From: Arenimonas caeni
GTDB lineage: Bacteria; Pseudomonadota; Gammaproteobacteria; Xanthomonadales; Xanthomonadaceae
Direction of reading: 5' to 3'
DNA: 64,000 nucleotides
Assembly: GCF_003024235.1 (NCBI RefSeq)
Contig: NZ_KZ679092.1
Location: forward strand, 62,001 to 126,000
Below, piece after piece: positions 6,885-18,089 of this stretch. Both the position numbers and the translations under genes were made by a program. Under the pieces are notes generated by a model. That model saw only the letters and a list, made by a program, of their open reading frames with translations. It ran no database searches and was not told the DNA's origin. The stretch's first letter is position 1. Every line of letters starts with the position of its first letter.

Positions 6885-9077
6885 TCAGAAGTCGAACACC
6901 AGGCCCAGGCGGGCGCCGCGGCCGGGGCGCGAATAGAAGTCCTTGTCACCCGCGTTCGCCGGCAGGCCCCGCAGCGCCGACCAGTCCCAGGCGCGGTGGT
7001 CGGCCAGGTTGAACAGCGACAGGTTCAGGCGCACCTGCTCGCCCAGCGAGGCCCAGGCATGCAGGTCCCACTGGCTGTAGCCGGGCGGTAGGAACAGCGC
7101 CCCGGCCGACTGGTCGGCGCGGGTCACCGCCCGGACGCCGGTCAGGCGCAGCTCGCCACCCCAGCGGCCGTCGGCCGCCTCGAAACCGGCGGCCAGGCTG
7201 GCGCGCGCCGGCGGCACGGTGTTGAGCGGCCGGTCGCGCGAGGTGTCGTCGCCCCGCGACCAGGACGCCACGCCGTCGAGGTACCAGCCCTCGGCGCGCT
7301 CCGACAGCGACGCCAGCCACCAGCGCCCCTCCAGTTCGAGGCCGCGGATGCGCGCCCGGTCGCGGTTGACCGACTGGAACACCAGCTGGCCGCTCGGGTT
7401 GCGGCCCAGGTTGGCGCGCGACTCGATCAGGTCGCGGTAGCGGTTGTCGTACACCGCCAGCGTGCCCTTGAGGAACTCGCCGTCCCAGCGCAGGCCCAGT
7501 TCCAGGCCTTCGCTGCGCTCGGGCCGGAGCTCGGGGTTGGGCAGGGCCACGTAATTGAAGGTCGGCAGGTTCAGGCCGATGTTGACGTCGGAAAACGGCG
7601 GCGCCCGGAAGCCACGCGCGTACTGCGCGTACAGGCCCAGCCGGCCGCGGCTCCAGCGCAGGCCAAGCTTGGGCGTGACCTGTTCGCTGTCGAGCGAGGC
7701 CGGCTGCACGGAAGGATTGTCCTCGCGCCACAGTGCATCGGGACGGGCGCGCAGGCGGTAACGCTCCCAGCGCAGGCCGGGCACCAGGGCCCAGGCCTCG
7801 CCGAACCGGATCTCGTCCTGCCAGAACACGCCGATCTCGTCGGCGCGCGTGTTGGGGAAGTCGCGCAGCGGCAGCACCTCGCCCAAGATCACGTTGCTGC
7901 TGGCGCCGGTGGCGAGGTTGGTCTCGAGACCGTCGCGGTAGCCGAGGTAGTCGTGCCGGGCCAGGTCGATGCCGAACACCTGCCAGTGCTCGGCGCCCAG
8001 GAACCGGCCCCGCCACTGCGCGTTGAGCTCCAGGCCGCTGCTTTCCTGCTCGAACAGGAAGCGGCGCGTGCGCAGCGACTCGAAGGGCGTGGCCATGTCC
8101 GGCAGCCGGTACTGGTCGCTGTACTGGTCGGTGCGGCTGTCCTGCCGCCAGGCCAGCAGGCGGACCGGGCCCAGCGGCCCCGCCTGCGGCCACTCCACGC
8201 CGAGGCTGGCGCGGGTGCGCTCGTAGCGGTCGTCGCCGAACAGCGCATAGGTCGTGGCGAAGCGGCCCGGGCCGAACAGCTGCGACTGCACGTCGGTTTC
8301 GCGCCGGCCCTCGGCCCGCTCGACGATGCCGCTCCAGCGGCCGGCCGCGCCGGCGTCGAAGGAGAGCCGCAGCAGCGCGCTGTCGTTGCGGTAATCGGCC
8401 GGGTTGGCGGCATCGGCGTCGTCGCGCGCGCTGTTGCCGGTCTCGTTGCCCTCGCGCCGGCCCAGCGCGACCAGCGCCGCGAGCCGCTCGTCCGCGCTCC
8501 GCGCCATCAGCCGCCCCGACAGCCAGCGCGCGTCATCGCGCGTGCCCAGGCCGGTGCGGGCCTGGCCCTGCCAGCGCTCGCCCTCGTCCCAGGCCTCGTC
8601 GGAGGGATCCGGGGTCCAGTAGGCCACCACGCCGGCCAGGGCCTTGCTGCCGTGCAGCGTTGAGGCCGGCCCGCGCAGCACCTCGACGCGGTCGACGATG
8701 CCCAGCTCCACCAAGTCGCGCCCGGCGAGCGCGAACTGGCCCACGCCGAACCCATCCGGAAGCGGCACGCCGTCGAGCTCCACCCCGACCCGGTTGCCCT
8801 CGAGCCCGCGCAGGTTGAAGCCCTGGGAACCGAAACGGTTCGCATCCGCGGCCACGTCGACACCGGGCATCAGCCGCGCCAGGTCTTCGATGCCCTGCAC
8901 GCCCCGGCGCTCCATGGCCTCGCGGTCGACCCGGCTCACCGCGCCGACCACCTGCTTGACCGGCTCGGCGCTGCGGCTGCCGACCACCACCACGGCATCG
9001 AGGGTGCGCAGCGTGTCCTCGTCGGGCGATGCCGACAGGGCGGCGGCCAGGGCGAGCAGGATGGAGCTCGTTGACAT
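6885..9077 (-). CDS. TonB-dependent outer-membrane receptor, haem/haemoglobin type
   Basis: Predicted energy-dependent outer-membrane importer of 730 residues. A short signal peptide is followed by a possible TonB box (LDAVVVVG), a plug domain with RGLEGNRVGVELDGVPLP and VEVLRGPASTLHGSKALAG, and a 22-strand barrel ending in LGLVFDF with a terminal Phe as usual for outer-membrane proteins. The FRAP and NPEL motifs of haem receptors occur (GFRAPPFSD, LPNPELRPE), but the segment between them has no histidine, so haem as substrate is likely rather than certain. The ATG at 9077 was preferred over an in-frame TTG four codons earlier because GGTGAAG precedes it. It diverges from nirS. Supply of haem or iron to the cytochromes here would fit but is inference. 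Confidence 0.85.
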   Translation of the reverse strand: MSTSSILLALAAALSASPDEDTLRTLDAVVVVGSRSAEPVKQVVGAVSRVDREAMERRGVQGIEDLARLMPGVDVAADANRFGSQGFNLRGLEGNRVGVELDGVPLPDGFGVGQFALAGRDLVELGIVDRVEVLRGPASTLHGSKALAGVVAYWTPDPSDEAWDEGERWQGQARTGLGTRDDARWLSGRLMARSADERLAALVALGRREGNETGNSARDDADAANPADYRNDSALLRLSFDAGAAGRWSGIVERAEGRRETDVQSQLFGPGRFATTYALFGDDRYERTRASLGVEWPQAGPLGPVRLLAWRQDSRTDQYSDQYRLPDMATPFESLRTRRFLFEQESSGLELNAQWRGRFLGAEHWQVFGIDLARHDYLGYRDGLETNLATGASSNVILGEVLPLRDFPNTRADEIGVFWQDEIRFGEAWALVPGLRWERYRLRARPDALWREDNPSVQPASLDSEQVTPKLGLRWSRGRLGLYAQYARGFRAPPFSDVNIGLNLPTFNYVALPNPELRPERSEGLELGLRWDGEFLKGTLAVYDNRYRDLIESRANLGRNPSGQLVFQSVNRDRARIRGLELEGRWWLASLSERAEGWYLDGVASWSRGDDTSRDRPLNTVPPARASLAAGFEAADGRWGGELRLTGVRAVTRADQSAGALFLPPGYSQWDLHAWASLGEQVRLNLSLFNLADHRAWDWSALRGLPANAGDKDFYSRPGRGARLGLVFDF

Positions 9078-9134
9078 GATCTTCACCAATGCTTAGCAAT
9101 GCCGAACCCTACGATAGCCGGCGTCGCCTCGAAA

Positions 9135-9148
9135 TTGACGGCTGTCAA
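9135..9148. promoter_or_regulatory. Perfect TTGAC-N4-GTCAA palindrome in the receptor/nirS intergenic region
   Basis: TTGACGGCTGTCAA is a fully symmetric FNR/DNR-type box in the 204-bp divergent space. A TGCAAT hexamer (9168-9173) lies 29 bp to the right and a TATCGT (minus strand, 9111-9116) 28 bp to the left. Neither has the 32-bp class II spacing, so which gene it serves is unclear. Confidence 0.5.
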
Positions 9149-9184
9149 TCGGAAGGCCGGAAGGCGATGCAATTGTCGTTGCGC

Positions 9185-11387
<2,203 letters not shown>

Positions 11388-11410
11388 CCGCGAGCAAGCT
11401 GCAACAAGAA

Positions 11411-11440
11411 GGGCCCCGCATCGCGGGGCCCTTTCTTTTT
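11411..11440. terminator. Intrinsic terminator between nirS and the porin gene
   Basis: A 9-bp GC stem (11411-11419 with 11423-11431, GGGCCCCGC) with a 3-nt loop is followed by TTTCTTTTT, a textbook terminator for nirS. The convergent porin gene ends at 11466, so the same hairpin may act on that transcript, though the T-tract on the minus strand is weak. Confidence 0.92.
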
Positions 11441-11465
11441 GACCTCTGTTGGAGGGCCTTCAGGC

Positions 11466-12656
11466 TTACGGCCAGTTGCGCTCGATCTGCAGCCAGAGCT
11501 TGCGGGTGTCGTGGGCGAAGCCGTCGCTGCGGTAGTCGGCGAGCTTGACGAGGCCGGCGAAACCGGCGGGCAGCGGGAAGGACAGCGACGCGTTGAGTTC
11601 GCGGCCGTAGTCGGCGTCGCCGCGGTCGGCGACATAGTCGTGCCAGGCCACGGTCCAGCCGAGCTTGCCGTCCAGCCGGCCGCTGCCGAACTTGCCCGAG
11701 ACCGAGGCGTAGCGATCGTCGAGGCCGTTGGCCGGCGTCACCAGGAACTTGTCGGCCCAGCCGTTGAAGGCGTGCAGGGTCGCCAGCGGCGTCTGGAAGG
11801 CGGTGCTGCCGTTGCCGCCCAGCCGCTCCCAGCCCACCTTCCAGGTCAGCCCCCTGGCGGACAGCGAGGGTTCGAACAACACGTAGTCGGCGCTCACCTG
11901 CAGCGGGTTGTCGGCATGGTCGCGCTGCTTGGCGTATTCGAGCGTCCAGCCCAGCTTCACCGCGTCGAACGCGCGCTGGCCGGTGTAGCGCAGGCCCAGG
12001 GTGCGGGTGGAGGCCGTGGCCACGTCCTGGTCGTCGAGCCAATACCCGTAGGCCGCCAGGGTGCCGGCCGCGCCGGTCCAGGACAGGTTGGCGAGGTGGG
12101 CGTTGAGGTCGCGCTCGCGCGCCAGCGGGTCGATCGCCTCGTCGGAGAAGACGCGGTGTACGCGGTCGAGCCAGGAATAGCGCAGCACCAGGCCTTCGCG
12201 CGGCGAGAAGTCCGCCGAGAAGGCGTCGTAGGTCTGCTCGTTCTGGCGCCAGCCGACGTTGCCGACGAAGCGCTGGTTGTCGAGCAGCAGCCGCTGGCGG
12301 CCGAGCGTCGCGCCACCGCGCTCGCCGCGCCAGCGCAGCCAGGCCTGGTTGAGTTCGAACGACTCAGGATCGGCCACCACCGGGTAGGTGGTGCGGCCGT
12401 TGGCCGTGGAGTTGTAGCTGCCGTCGGCGGCGGCCACCGCCTCGAGCTCCGCGCCGGCGCTGAAGCCGTTGACGAAGGCATGGCTGTAGCCGAGGCGCAG
12501 GCGCAGGGTGTCGGCCGAAGCGTCGCGCGCGAAGGCATCGTCGGAGACCGCTTCGTGGCGGTAGCGCAGGTTCGCGCTCCAGCCATCGTCGGCCTGTGCG
12601 GCGACGGGCTGGAGCGCCAGTGCCAGTGCGATGGCAAGGCAGTTCCTGGAGGTCAT
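11466..12656 (-). CDS. Outer-membrane porin, alginate-export (AlgE-like) family
   Basis: The protein is 396 residues, with a signal peptide cleaved near AQA-DD (about residue 22) and then an alternating amphipathic pattern throughout, as in a beta-barrel. The segments [36 protein letters not shown] and [11 protein letters not shown] are characteristic of alginate_exp-type porins in gammaproteobacteria. The ATG at 12656 was chosen because it starts the signal peptide. The gene sits between nirS and nirK, reads towards nirS, and has an FNR-like box upstream. A role in anion passage for nitrite reduction is plausible from context only. The substrate cannot be told from sequence. Confidence 0.8.
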   Translation of the reverse strand: MTSRNCLAIALALALQPVAAQADDGWSANLRYRHEAVSDDAFARDASADTLRLRLGYSHAFVNGFSAGAELEAVAAADGSYNSTANGRTTYPVVADPESFELNQAWLRWRGERGGATLGRQRLLLDNQRFVGNVGWRQNEQTYDAFSADFSPREGLVLRYSWLDRVHRVFSDEAIDPLARERDLNAHLANLSWTGAAGTLAAYGYWLDDQDVATASTRTLGLRYTGQRAFDAVKLGWTLEYAKQRDHADNPLQVSADYVLFEPSLSARGLTWKVGWERLGGNGSTAFQTPLATLHAFNGWADKFLVTPANGLDDRYASVSGKFGSGRLDGKLGWTVAWHDYVADRGDADYGRELNASLSFPLPAGFAGLVKLADYRSDGFAHDTRKLWLQIERNWP

Positions 12657-12722
12657 GGTTCGGTTCCAAGCAAGGCCCGGATCGGGTCGCGCCAAGCGTG
12701 CTCCGGTGGCGCCCGGTTTCCC

Positions 12723-12736
12723 CTGAGCCACGTCAA
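12723..12736 (-). promoter_or_regulatory. Possible FNR-like box upstream of the porin gene
   Basis: On the minus strand the sequence is TTGACGTGGCTCAG, a good left half-site and a weaker right one. The hexamer 32 bp from the centre is CACGCT, keeping only A2 and T6 of a -10 box. Weaker than the other boxes here. Confidence 0.35.
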
Positions 12737-12805
12737 GATAGCTGCATTCTTCCAAGGGGTTCACATCGGCGGCCGGGGGCGTCAGACTGTCCAGGCCCGC
12801 ACCGC

Positions 12806-12819
12806 TTGATGTGCATCAG
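12806..12819 (+). promoter_or_regulatory. FNR-like box upstream of nirK
   Basis: TTGATGTGCATCAG matches TTGAT-N4-ATCAA at 9 of 10 positions. AAGCTT begins 23 bp downstream (12843-12848), the same distance as in the nirS promoter, giving GAAGCT at the -10 position and a predicted start near 12854. Confidence 0.6.
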
Positions 12820-12895
12820 GGACGATTGCGCGCCGCCGCACGAAGCTTTCGCCAAGGTTGGGAACCCAACCTCAAGCCCCGGAGACCTGATCACA

Positions 12896-14425
12896 ATGAA
12901 ACGCCCCCTGCTCCTCGCCTGCATCGCCGCAGCCCTCGCCCTCGCCGGCTGCCGCGACAACCCCAACGCCAACCTCGACGCCCACGAAGCCGTGGCGGCC
13001 AAGCGCGCCGCCGGCGCCGCCGACACCGGCGGCTCGCGCAAGGGCGACTTCGGCCCGCCGCAGGGCGAGATGATCGAGGCCGTGCTCACCGCACCGCCGC
13101 ACGTCCCGCCGCCGACCAACCGCGACTACCCGGCCAAGGTCAAGGTCCAGCTGGAGGTGCGCGAGGTCGACCTGGAGATCGCCGACGGCGTCACCTACAC
13201 CTTCTGGACCTTCGGCGGCACCGTGCCGGGCAGCTTCATCCGCGTGCGCCAGGGCGACACGGTGGAGTTCCACCTGCACAACCACCCCGACTCGAAGATG
13301 CCGCACAACATCGACCTGCACGGCGTCACCGGCCCCGGTGGCGGCGCGAGCTCGACGTTCACGGCCCCGGGCCACGGCTCGCAGTTCACCTTCAAGGCGC
13401 TCAACGCCGGCCTGTACGTGTACCACTGCGCCACCGCGCCGGTGGGCATGCACATCGCCAACGGCATGTACGGCCTGATCCTGGTCGAGCCGCCCGAGGG
13501 CATGCCGCCGGTGGACAAGGAGTTCTACGTCATGCAGGGCGACTTCTACACCACCACCAAGTACCGCGAGAAGGGCCACGCACCGTTCGACATGCAGCGG
13601 GCGATCGACGAGAACGCCACCTACGTGCTGTTCAATGGCTCGGAGACCGCGCTCACGGGCGAAGGCGCGCTCAAGGCCAGCGTCGGCGAGAACGTGCGCC
13701 TGTACGTGGGCAACGGCGGCCCGAACCTGGTGTCGAGCTTCCACGTCATCGGCGAGATCTTCGACAAGGTCTGGTACGAGGGCGGCACCCGCTACCAGGA
13801 GAACGTGCAGACCACGCTGATCCCGGCCGGCGGCGCCATGATCGCCGACTTCCACCTGGAAGTGCCGGGCAGCTACGTGCTGGTCGACCACTCGATCTTC
13901 CGCGCCTTCAACAAGGGCGCGCTGGGCATCCTCCAGGTCGATGGCCCCGAGGACAAGTCGATCTACTCGGGCAAGGAAGTCGACCACGTCTACCTGGGCG
14001 ACAAGGCCGCCAGCATGCAGCCGGTGGCCGCCGCCGCCGCCGCCGAGAAGGCCGGCACGCTCACCCTCGAGGAGCAGGTCGCGGCCGGCAAGGCGCTGTT
14101 CGCCGGCACCTGCTCGACCTGCCATGGCGTCGAAGGCGCCGGCATGCCGGGCGTGTTCCCGCCGCTGGCGGGCTCCGACTGGCTCGACCGCCCGCACGAC
14201 GAGCTCGCCGCCATCGTGCTCAACGGCCTGTCCGGCCCGATCAAGGTCAATGGCCAGGACTACAACTCGGTGATGCCGCCGATGAGCCAGCTCACCGATG
14301 ACGAGGTCGCCAACATCCTCACGTACACGCTCAACAGCTGGGGCAACCCGGGTGGCCGCGTGAGCACCGAGGACGTGGCCCGCGTCCGCGCCACCACCGA
14401 GCGCGGCGAAGGCGCGGCGCACTGA
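12896..14425 (+). CDS. nirK: Copper nitrite reductase (NirK), AniA-type lipoprotein with a C-terminal cytochrome c domain
   Basis: Reduces nitrite to NO. The protein is 509 residues. The N-terminus has a lipobox LAGC (C19), so it is probably anchored in a membrane as Neisseria AniA is. Two cupredoxin domains carry type 1 copper ligands H137, C178, H186 and M191 and type 2 ligands H142, H177 and H283, with D140 as the catalytic Asp (PHNIDLH). The short CATAPVGMH loop marks class II NirK. After a linker rich in Ala a cytochrome c domain (about 390-500) has C406-S-T-C409-H410 and resembles the extra domain of NirS, including NGLSG and [15 protein letters not shown] ribosome site precedes the ATG. 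nirV and a SCO gene follow in one operon. Confidence 0.97.
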   Translation: MKRPLLLACIAAALALAGCRDNPNANLDAHEAVAAKRAAGAADTGGSRKGDFGPPQGEMIEAVLTAPPHVPPPTNRDYPAKVKVQLEVREVDLEIADGVTYTFWTFGGTVPGSFIRVRQGDTVEFHLHNHPDSKMPHNIDLHGVTGPGGGASSTFTAPGHGSQFTFKALNAGLYVYHCATAPVGMHIANGMYGLILVEPPEGMPPVDKEFYVMQGDFYTTTKYREKGHAPFDMQRAIDENATYVLFNGSETALTGEGALKASVGENVRLYVGNGGPNLVSSFHVIGEIFDKVWYEGGTRYQENVQTTLIPAGGAMIADFHLEVPGSYVLVDHSIFRAFNKGALGILQVDGPEDKSIYSGKEVDHVYLGDKAASMQPVAAAAAAEKAGTLTLEEQVAAGKALFAGTCSTCHGVEGAGMPGVFPPLAGSDWLDRPHDELAAIVLNGLSGPIKVNGQDYNSVMPPMSQLTDDEVANILTYTLNSWGNPGGRVSTEDVARVRATTERGEGAAH

Positions 14426-14427
14426 GC

Positions 14428-15210
14428 ATGCGCGCCGCGGCCGCCCTGCTGCTGGCCCTGCTGCCCGTCCCCGGCCTCGCGGCCGCGGACGACGGCTGGG
14501 CCCGGCTGCCGGGCGGCGAGTTCCGCTCGGTGCTGCGCTACGAGGACAGCGGCGGCCTGGTGAAGGTGGCGCCGTTCGAACTCCAGCGCACGCCGGTCAG
14601 CAACGGCCAGTTCCTGGCCTTCGTGCGCAAGCATCCCGAGTGGCGGCGCGACCAGGTCGCGCCGCTGTTCGCCGAACAGCGCTACCTGCAGCACTGGGCC
14701 GGCCCGCTCGAACTGGGCCCGGCCGGCGCCGGCCAGCCGGTGGTCAACGTCAGCTGGTTCGCGGCCCAGGCCTACTGCGAGGCGCAGGGCGCCCGCCTGC
14801 CCACCTGGTCCGAATGGGAATACGCCGCCGCGGCCGACGAGACCCGCGCCGACGCCCGCCAGGATCCCGCCTGGCGCGAACGCATCCTGTCCTGGTACTC
14901 CCGGCCCTCGAACCAGCCGCTGCCGGCGGTGGGCCAAGGCCCGGCCGACGTCAACGGCGTCAGGGACCTGCACGGCCTGGTCTGGGAATGGGTGGACGAC
15001 TACGCCGCCATGCTGGTCTCGGCCGACAACCGCGAGCAGGGCGACCCCGACCGGCGGCGCTTCTGCGGCGCCGGCGCTCTGTCCATGGACGACCGCGAGA
15101 ACTACGCGGTGATGATGCGCGTGGCCATGCTCTCGGCCCTCGAGGGCAACGACACCACCGCCAACCTCGGGCTGCGCTGCGCGCGCGACCCGGCCGGAGC
15201 CCGACCGTGA
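14428..15210 (+). CDS. nirV: NirV, formylglycine-generating-enzyme (SUMF1) family protein
   Basis: This 260-residue exported protein has an FGE-sulfatase/SUMF1 fold. Its signal peptide ends near LAA-AD (about 20), and the fold signatures are LPGGEF, RTPVSNGQFLAF, PVVNVSWFAAQAYCEAQG, ARLPTWSEWEYAA, VWEWVDDY and the final LGLRCARD. Genes of this family named nirV commonly follow nirK; the exact role (maturation or electron supply to NirK) is not settled. It starts 2 bases after the nirK stop and its stop overlaps the next GTG start (GTGA), so the three genes form one operon. Confidence 0.88.
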   Translation: MRAAAALLLALLPVPGLAAADDGWARLPGGEFRSVLRYEDSGGLVKVAPFELQRTPVSNGQFLAFVRKHPEWRRDQVAPLFAEQRYLQHWAGPLELGPAGAGQPVVNVSWFAAQAYCEAQGARLPTWSEWEYAAAADETRADARQDPAWRERILSWYSRPSNQPLPAVGQGPADVNGVRDLHGLVWEWVDDYAAMLVSADNREQGDPDRRRFCGAGALSMDDRENYAVMMRVAMLSALEGNDTTANLGLRCARDPAGARP

Positions 15211-15776
15211 AAGCCTGGAACCTGCTGCTGGCCCTGCTGCTGGCCCTGCCCGCCGCCGCCGGCGAACTGCCGGGCGACTCGGTCTACCGGCTGGCCGACA
15301 CCTACACCAGCCAGGCCGGCCGCGACTTCACCCTGGCCGAGGGCCGCGGCGAGGTCCGCCTGGTGGCGATGTTCTATACCTCGTGCCGCTATGTCTGCCC
15401 GCTGATCGTCGACAGCGCCAAGGGCGTCGAACATGCCCTGGCCCCGGACGAGCGCGCCCGCCTGCACGTGCTCCTGGTCAGCCTCGACCCGGCCCGCGAC
15501 GACCCCGCGGCGCTCAAGTCGGTCTTCGACAAGCGCCGCCTGCCGGCCGACCGCTGGACCCTGGCCCGCACCGAGGCCCCCGGCGTGCGCCGGCTGGCCG
15601 CCGTGCTGGGCATCCGCTACCGGCCCCTGGCCGACGGCGAGTTCAACCATACTTCGGCCCTGGTCCTGCTCGACCGGGAGGGACGGGTGCTTGCCCGCAC
15701 CGAGACGCTGGGCAGCAAGCCCGACCCGGCCTTCCTGGCCGCCGTGAAGGCTGCGCTGGCCGGCCCGGCCGGCTGA
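15207..15776 (+). CDS. SCO1/SenC/PrrC family copper chaperone or thiol-redox protein
   Basis: The protein is 189 residues with an N-terminal hydrophobic signal (LLLALLLALPAAAG) and a thioredoxin-like fold. Copper-binding cysteines are in CRYVCP and the distal histidine in FNHTSALVLLD. Such proteins load copper into oxidases or, in nirK operons, presumably into NirK. The GTG start overlaps the nirV stop by GTGA; no ATG is suitable. It ends 45 bases before the FNR-like box that drives ccoN, so it is the last gene of the nirK operon. Copper delivery to NirK rather than to the neighbouring oxidase is inferred from operon position. Confidence 0.88.
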   Translation: MKAWNLLLALLLALPAAAGELPGDSVYRLADTYTSQAGRDFTLAEGRGEVRLVAMFYTSCRYVCPLIVDSAKGVEHALAPDERARLHVLLVSLDPARDDPAALKSVFDKRRLPADRWTLARTEAPGVRRLAAVLGIRYRPLADGEFNHTSALVLLDREGRVLARTETLGSKPDPAFLAAVKAALAGPAG

Positions 15777-15820
15777 AAAGGGGAATCCGGGCCGCCAAGC
15801 ACGCCGGCGGCCGGGAGGAA

Positions 15821-15862
15821 TTGACGCGGGTCAACCCGGAGCCACTCCGGGATGTACATAAT
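15821..15862 (+). promoter_or_regulatory. Class II FNR promoter of ccoNOQP
   Basis: TTGACGCGGGTCAA (15821-15834) is a perfect TTGAC-N4-GTCAA box. CATAAT (15857-15862, 5 of 6 matches to -10) is centred exactly 32 bp from the box centre, which puts the box at -41.5 of a start near 15869. This is the clearest FNR-type promoter in the window. Confidence 0.75.
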
Positions 15863-15888
15863 TGCACCACGACTACGGGGAAGATCCG

Positions 15889-17331
15889 ATGACGCTCGAC
15901 AACAAGGCGGAAACCTATAACGACAAGGTCGTGATGCAGTTCGCCATCATGACCGTGGTCTGGGGCGTGGTGGGCATGCTGGTGGGGGTGATCATCGCCG
16001 CCCAGCTGTACTGGCCGTCCCTGAACTTCGACCTGCCCTGGTTCAGCTTCGGCCGCCTGCGGCCGCTGCACACCAATGCGGTCATCTTCGCCTTCGGCGG
16101 CTGCGCACTGTTCGCCACCAGCCTGTACGTGGTGCAGCGCACCTGCCACGTGCGCCTGATCAGCGACAAGCTCGCCGCCTTCGTGTTCTGGGGCTGGCAG
16201 GCGGTGATCGTGCTGGCCGCCATCACACTGCCGCTGGGCTACACCCAGTCCAAGGAGTACGCCGAGCTGGCCTGGCCGATCGACGTGCTGATCACCCTGG
16301 TCTGGGTGGCCTATGGCTGGATCTTCTTCGGCACCATCGCCAAGCGGCGCGTGAAGCACATCTTCGTCGCCAACTGGTTCTACGGCGCCTACATCATCGC
16401 CGTGGCCCTGCTGCACATCGTCAATTCGCTGGCCATGCCGGCCGGCCTGTGGCACAGCTACCCGGTCTACTCCGGCGCCGTCGACGCGATGGTGCAGTGG
16501 TGGTACGGCCACAACGCGGTCGGCTTCTTCCTGACCGCCGGCTTCCTGGGCATGATGTATTACTTCGTGCCGCGCCAGGCCAACCGGCCGATCTACAGCT
16601 ACCGCCTGTCGATCGTGCACTTCTGGGCCCTGATCGCCGTCTACATGTGGGCCGGCCCGCACCACCTGCACTACACCGCCCTGCCCGACTGGGTGCAGTC
16701 GGTGGGCATGGTGTTCTCGCTGATCCTGCTGGCGCCCAGCTGGGGCGGCGCGATCAACGGCATCATGACCCTCTCGGGCGCCTGGCATAAGCTGCGCACC
16801 GACCCGATCATCAAGTTCCTCGTCGTCGCCATCTCGTTCTACATGATGAGCACCTTCGAGGGCCCGATGATGTCGATCAAGACGGTCAACGCGCTCAGCC
16901 ACTACACCGACTGGACCATCGGCCACGTGCACTCCGGCGCGCTGGGCTGGGTGGCGATGATCTCGATCGGCTCGATCTACATGCTGATCCCGCGCTGCCT
17001 GGGCCTGAAGGAAATGGCCAGCGTGAAGATGATCGACCAGCACTTCTGGGTGCACACCATCGGCGTGGTGCTCTACACCGTCTCGATGTGGATCGCCGGC
17101 ATCTACCAGGGCCTGATGGCGCGCGCCGCCAACGACGACGGCACGCTCACCTACGCCTTCGCCGAGATCGTCGAGTTCAACTACCCCTACTACCTGGTTC
17201 GCCTGCTGGGTGGCGTCCTGGTCATCATCGGCATGGTCCTGATGTCCGTGAACACCGTGCGCACCTTCCGCATGGCGCGGGGCCTGACCGAGTCCCCCGT
17301 CATCCCGCCCGCCGCCGAGAAGCACGCCTGA
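15889..17331 (+). CDS. ccoN: cbb3-type cytochrome oxidase subunit I (CcoN)
   Basis: Catalytic haem-copper subunit of the high-affinity cbb3 oxidase, in the inner membrane. It has 480 residues with about 12 membrane spans. Haem and CuB histidines are visible in [26 protein letters not shown] and [11 protein letters not shown]. The ATG at 15889 is preceded by GGGGAAGAT; a TTG 27 bases upstream is possible but less likely. It begins the cco operon (NOQP, a small gene, GHIS) with an FNR-type promoter just upstream, matching the known microaerobic use of this oxidase. Confidence 0.98.
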   Translation: MTLDNKAETYNDKVVMQFAIMTVVWGVVGMLVGVIIAAQLYWPSLNFDLPWFSFGRLRPLHTNAVIFAFGGCALFATSLYVVQRTCHVRLISDKLAAFVFWGWQAVIVLAAITLPLGYTQSKEYAELAWPIDVLITLVWVAYGWIFFGTIAKRRVKHIFVANWFYGAYIIAVALLHIVNSLAMPAGLWHSYPVYSGAVDAMVQWWYGHNAVGFFLTAGFLGMMYYFVPRQANRPIYSYRLSIVHFWALIAVYMWAGPHHLHYTALPDWVQSVGMVFSLILLAPSWGGAINGIMTLSGAWHKLRTDPIIKFLVVAISFYMMSTFEGPMMSIKTVNALSHYTDWTIGHVHSGALGWVAMISIGSIYMLIPRCLGLKEMASVKMIDQHFWVHTIGVVLYTVSMWIAGIYQGLMARAANDDGTLTYAFAEIVEFNYPYYLVRLLGGVLVIIGMVLMSVNTVRTFRMARGLTESPVIPPAAEKHA

Positions 17332-17340
17332 GGATCCGAC

Positions 17341-17946
17341 ATGAGCCACGAGAAGATCGAAACCAATGTCGGCTGGATGGCGATCCTGATCGCCATCGTG
17401 ATCAGCTTCGGCGGCATCGCCGAGATCGTCCCGCTGATGTACCAGGCCGAGGCGGTCAAGCCGCTGCCGGGCGTCAAGCCCTACCCCGCCCTGGAGCTGG
17501 CCGGCCGCGACGTCTACGTCCGCGAAGGCTGCTACAACTGCCACTCGCAGATGGTGCGCACCCTGCGCCACGAGACCGAGCGCTACGGCCACTACTCGCT
17601 CGCCGGTGAGTCGGTCTACGACCGGCCCTTCCAGTGGGGCTCCAAGCGCACCGGCCCGGACCTGGCCCGCGTCGGCGGCCGCTACTCCGACGACTGGCAC
17701 CGCGTGCACCTGATGGACCCGCGCGCGGTGGTGCCGGTGTCGAACATGCCCGCCTACCCCTGGCTGGCCGAAGCCCAGGTCGACCCGGCCGTGGTGGCCC
17801 GCAACATGCGCGCGCTGCAGCGCCTGGGCGACCCGTACACGCAGGAGGACCTCGACGGCGTTGCCGCCGCCGTGGCCGGCAAGTCCGAGATGGACGCGCT
17901 GATCGCCTACCTGCAGGGCCTCGGCAAGCACGCGCCGAAGGGCTGA
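17341..17946 (+). CDS. ccoO: cbb3-type cytochrome oxidase subunit II (CcoO)
   Basis: Monohaem cytochrome c subunit, 201 residues, anchored by one N-terminal membrane helix (about 10-32) with the haem site CYNCHSQ in the periplasmic domain. The motifs [33 protein letters not shown] and SNMPAYPWL are strongly conserved in CcoO. It passes electrons from CcoP to CcoN. It starts 9 bases after ccoN and is followed 2 bases later by ccoQ. Confidence 0.98.
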   Translation: MSHEKIETNVGWMAILIAIVISFGGIAEIVPLMYQAEAVKPLPGVKPYPALELAGRDVYVREGCYNCHSQMVRTLRHETERYGHYSLAGESVYDRPFQWGSKRTGPDLARVGGRYSDDWHRVHLMDPRAVVPVSNMPAYPWLAEAQVDPAVVARNMRALQRLGDPYTQEDLDGVAAAVAGKSEMDALIAYLQGLGKHAPKG

Positions 17947-17948
17947 CC

Positions 17949-18089
17949 ATGGTCGCCGGAATTTCCACCGTACTGCTCCTGATCCTGTTCCTGGCCGGCG
18001 TGGCCTGGGCTTACAGCCGCAAGCGCAAGCCCGATTTCGACGCCGCCGCCCGCCTGCCCCTCGAAGACGACCGCGAGAACAACCCATGA
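17949..18089 (+). CDS. ccoQ: cbb3 oxidase small subunit (CcoQ/FixQ)
   Basis: A 46-residue protein with one N-terminal membrane helix followed by a basic stretch SRKRKPDF and an acidic tail ending DDRENNP. Size, position between ccoO and ccoP, and the LPLEDD-type tail identify it as CcoQ, which stabilises the oxidase. Its stop overlaps the ccoP start (ATGA). Confidence 0.9.
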   Translation: MVAGISTVLLLILFLAGVAWAYSRKRKPDFDAAARLPLEDDRENNP

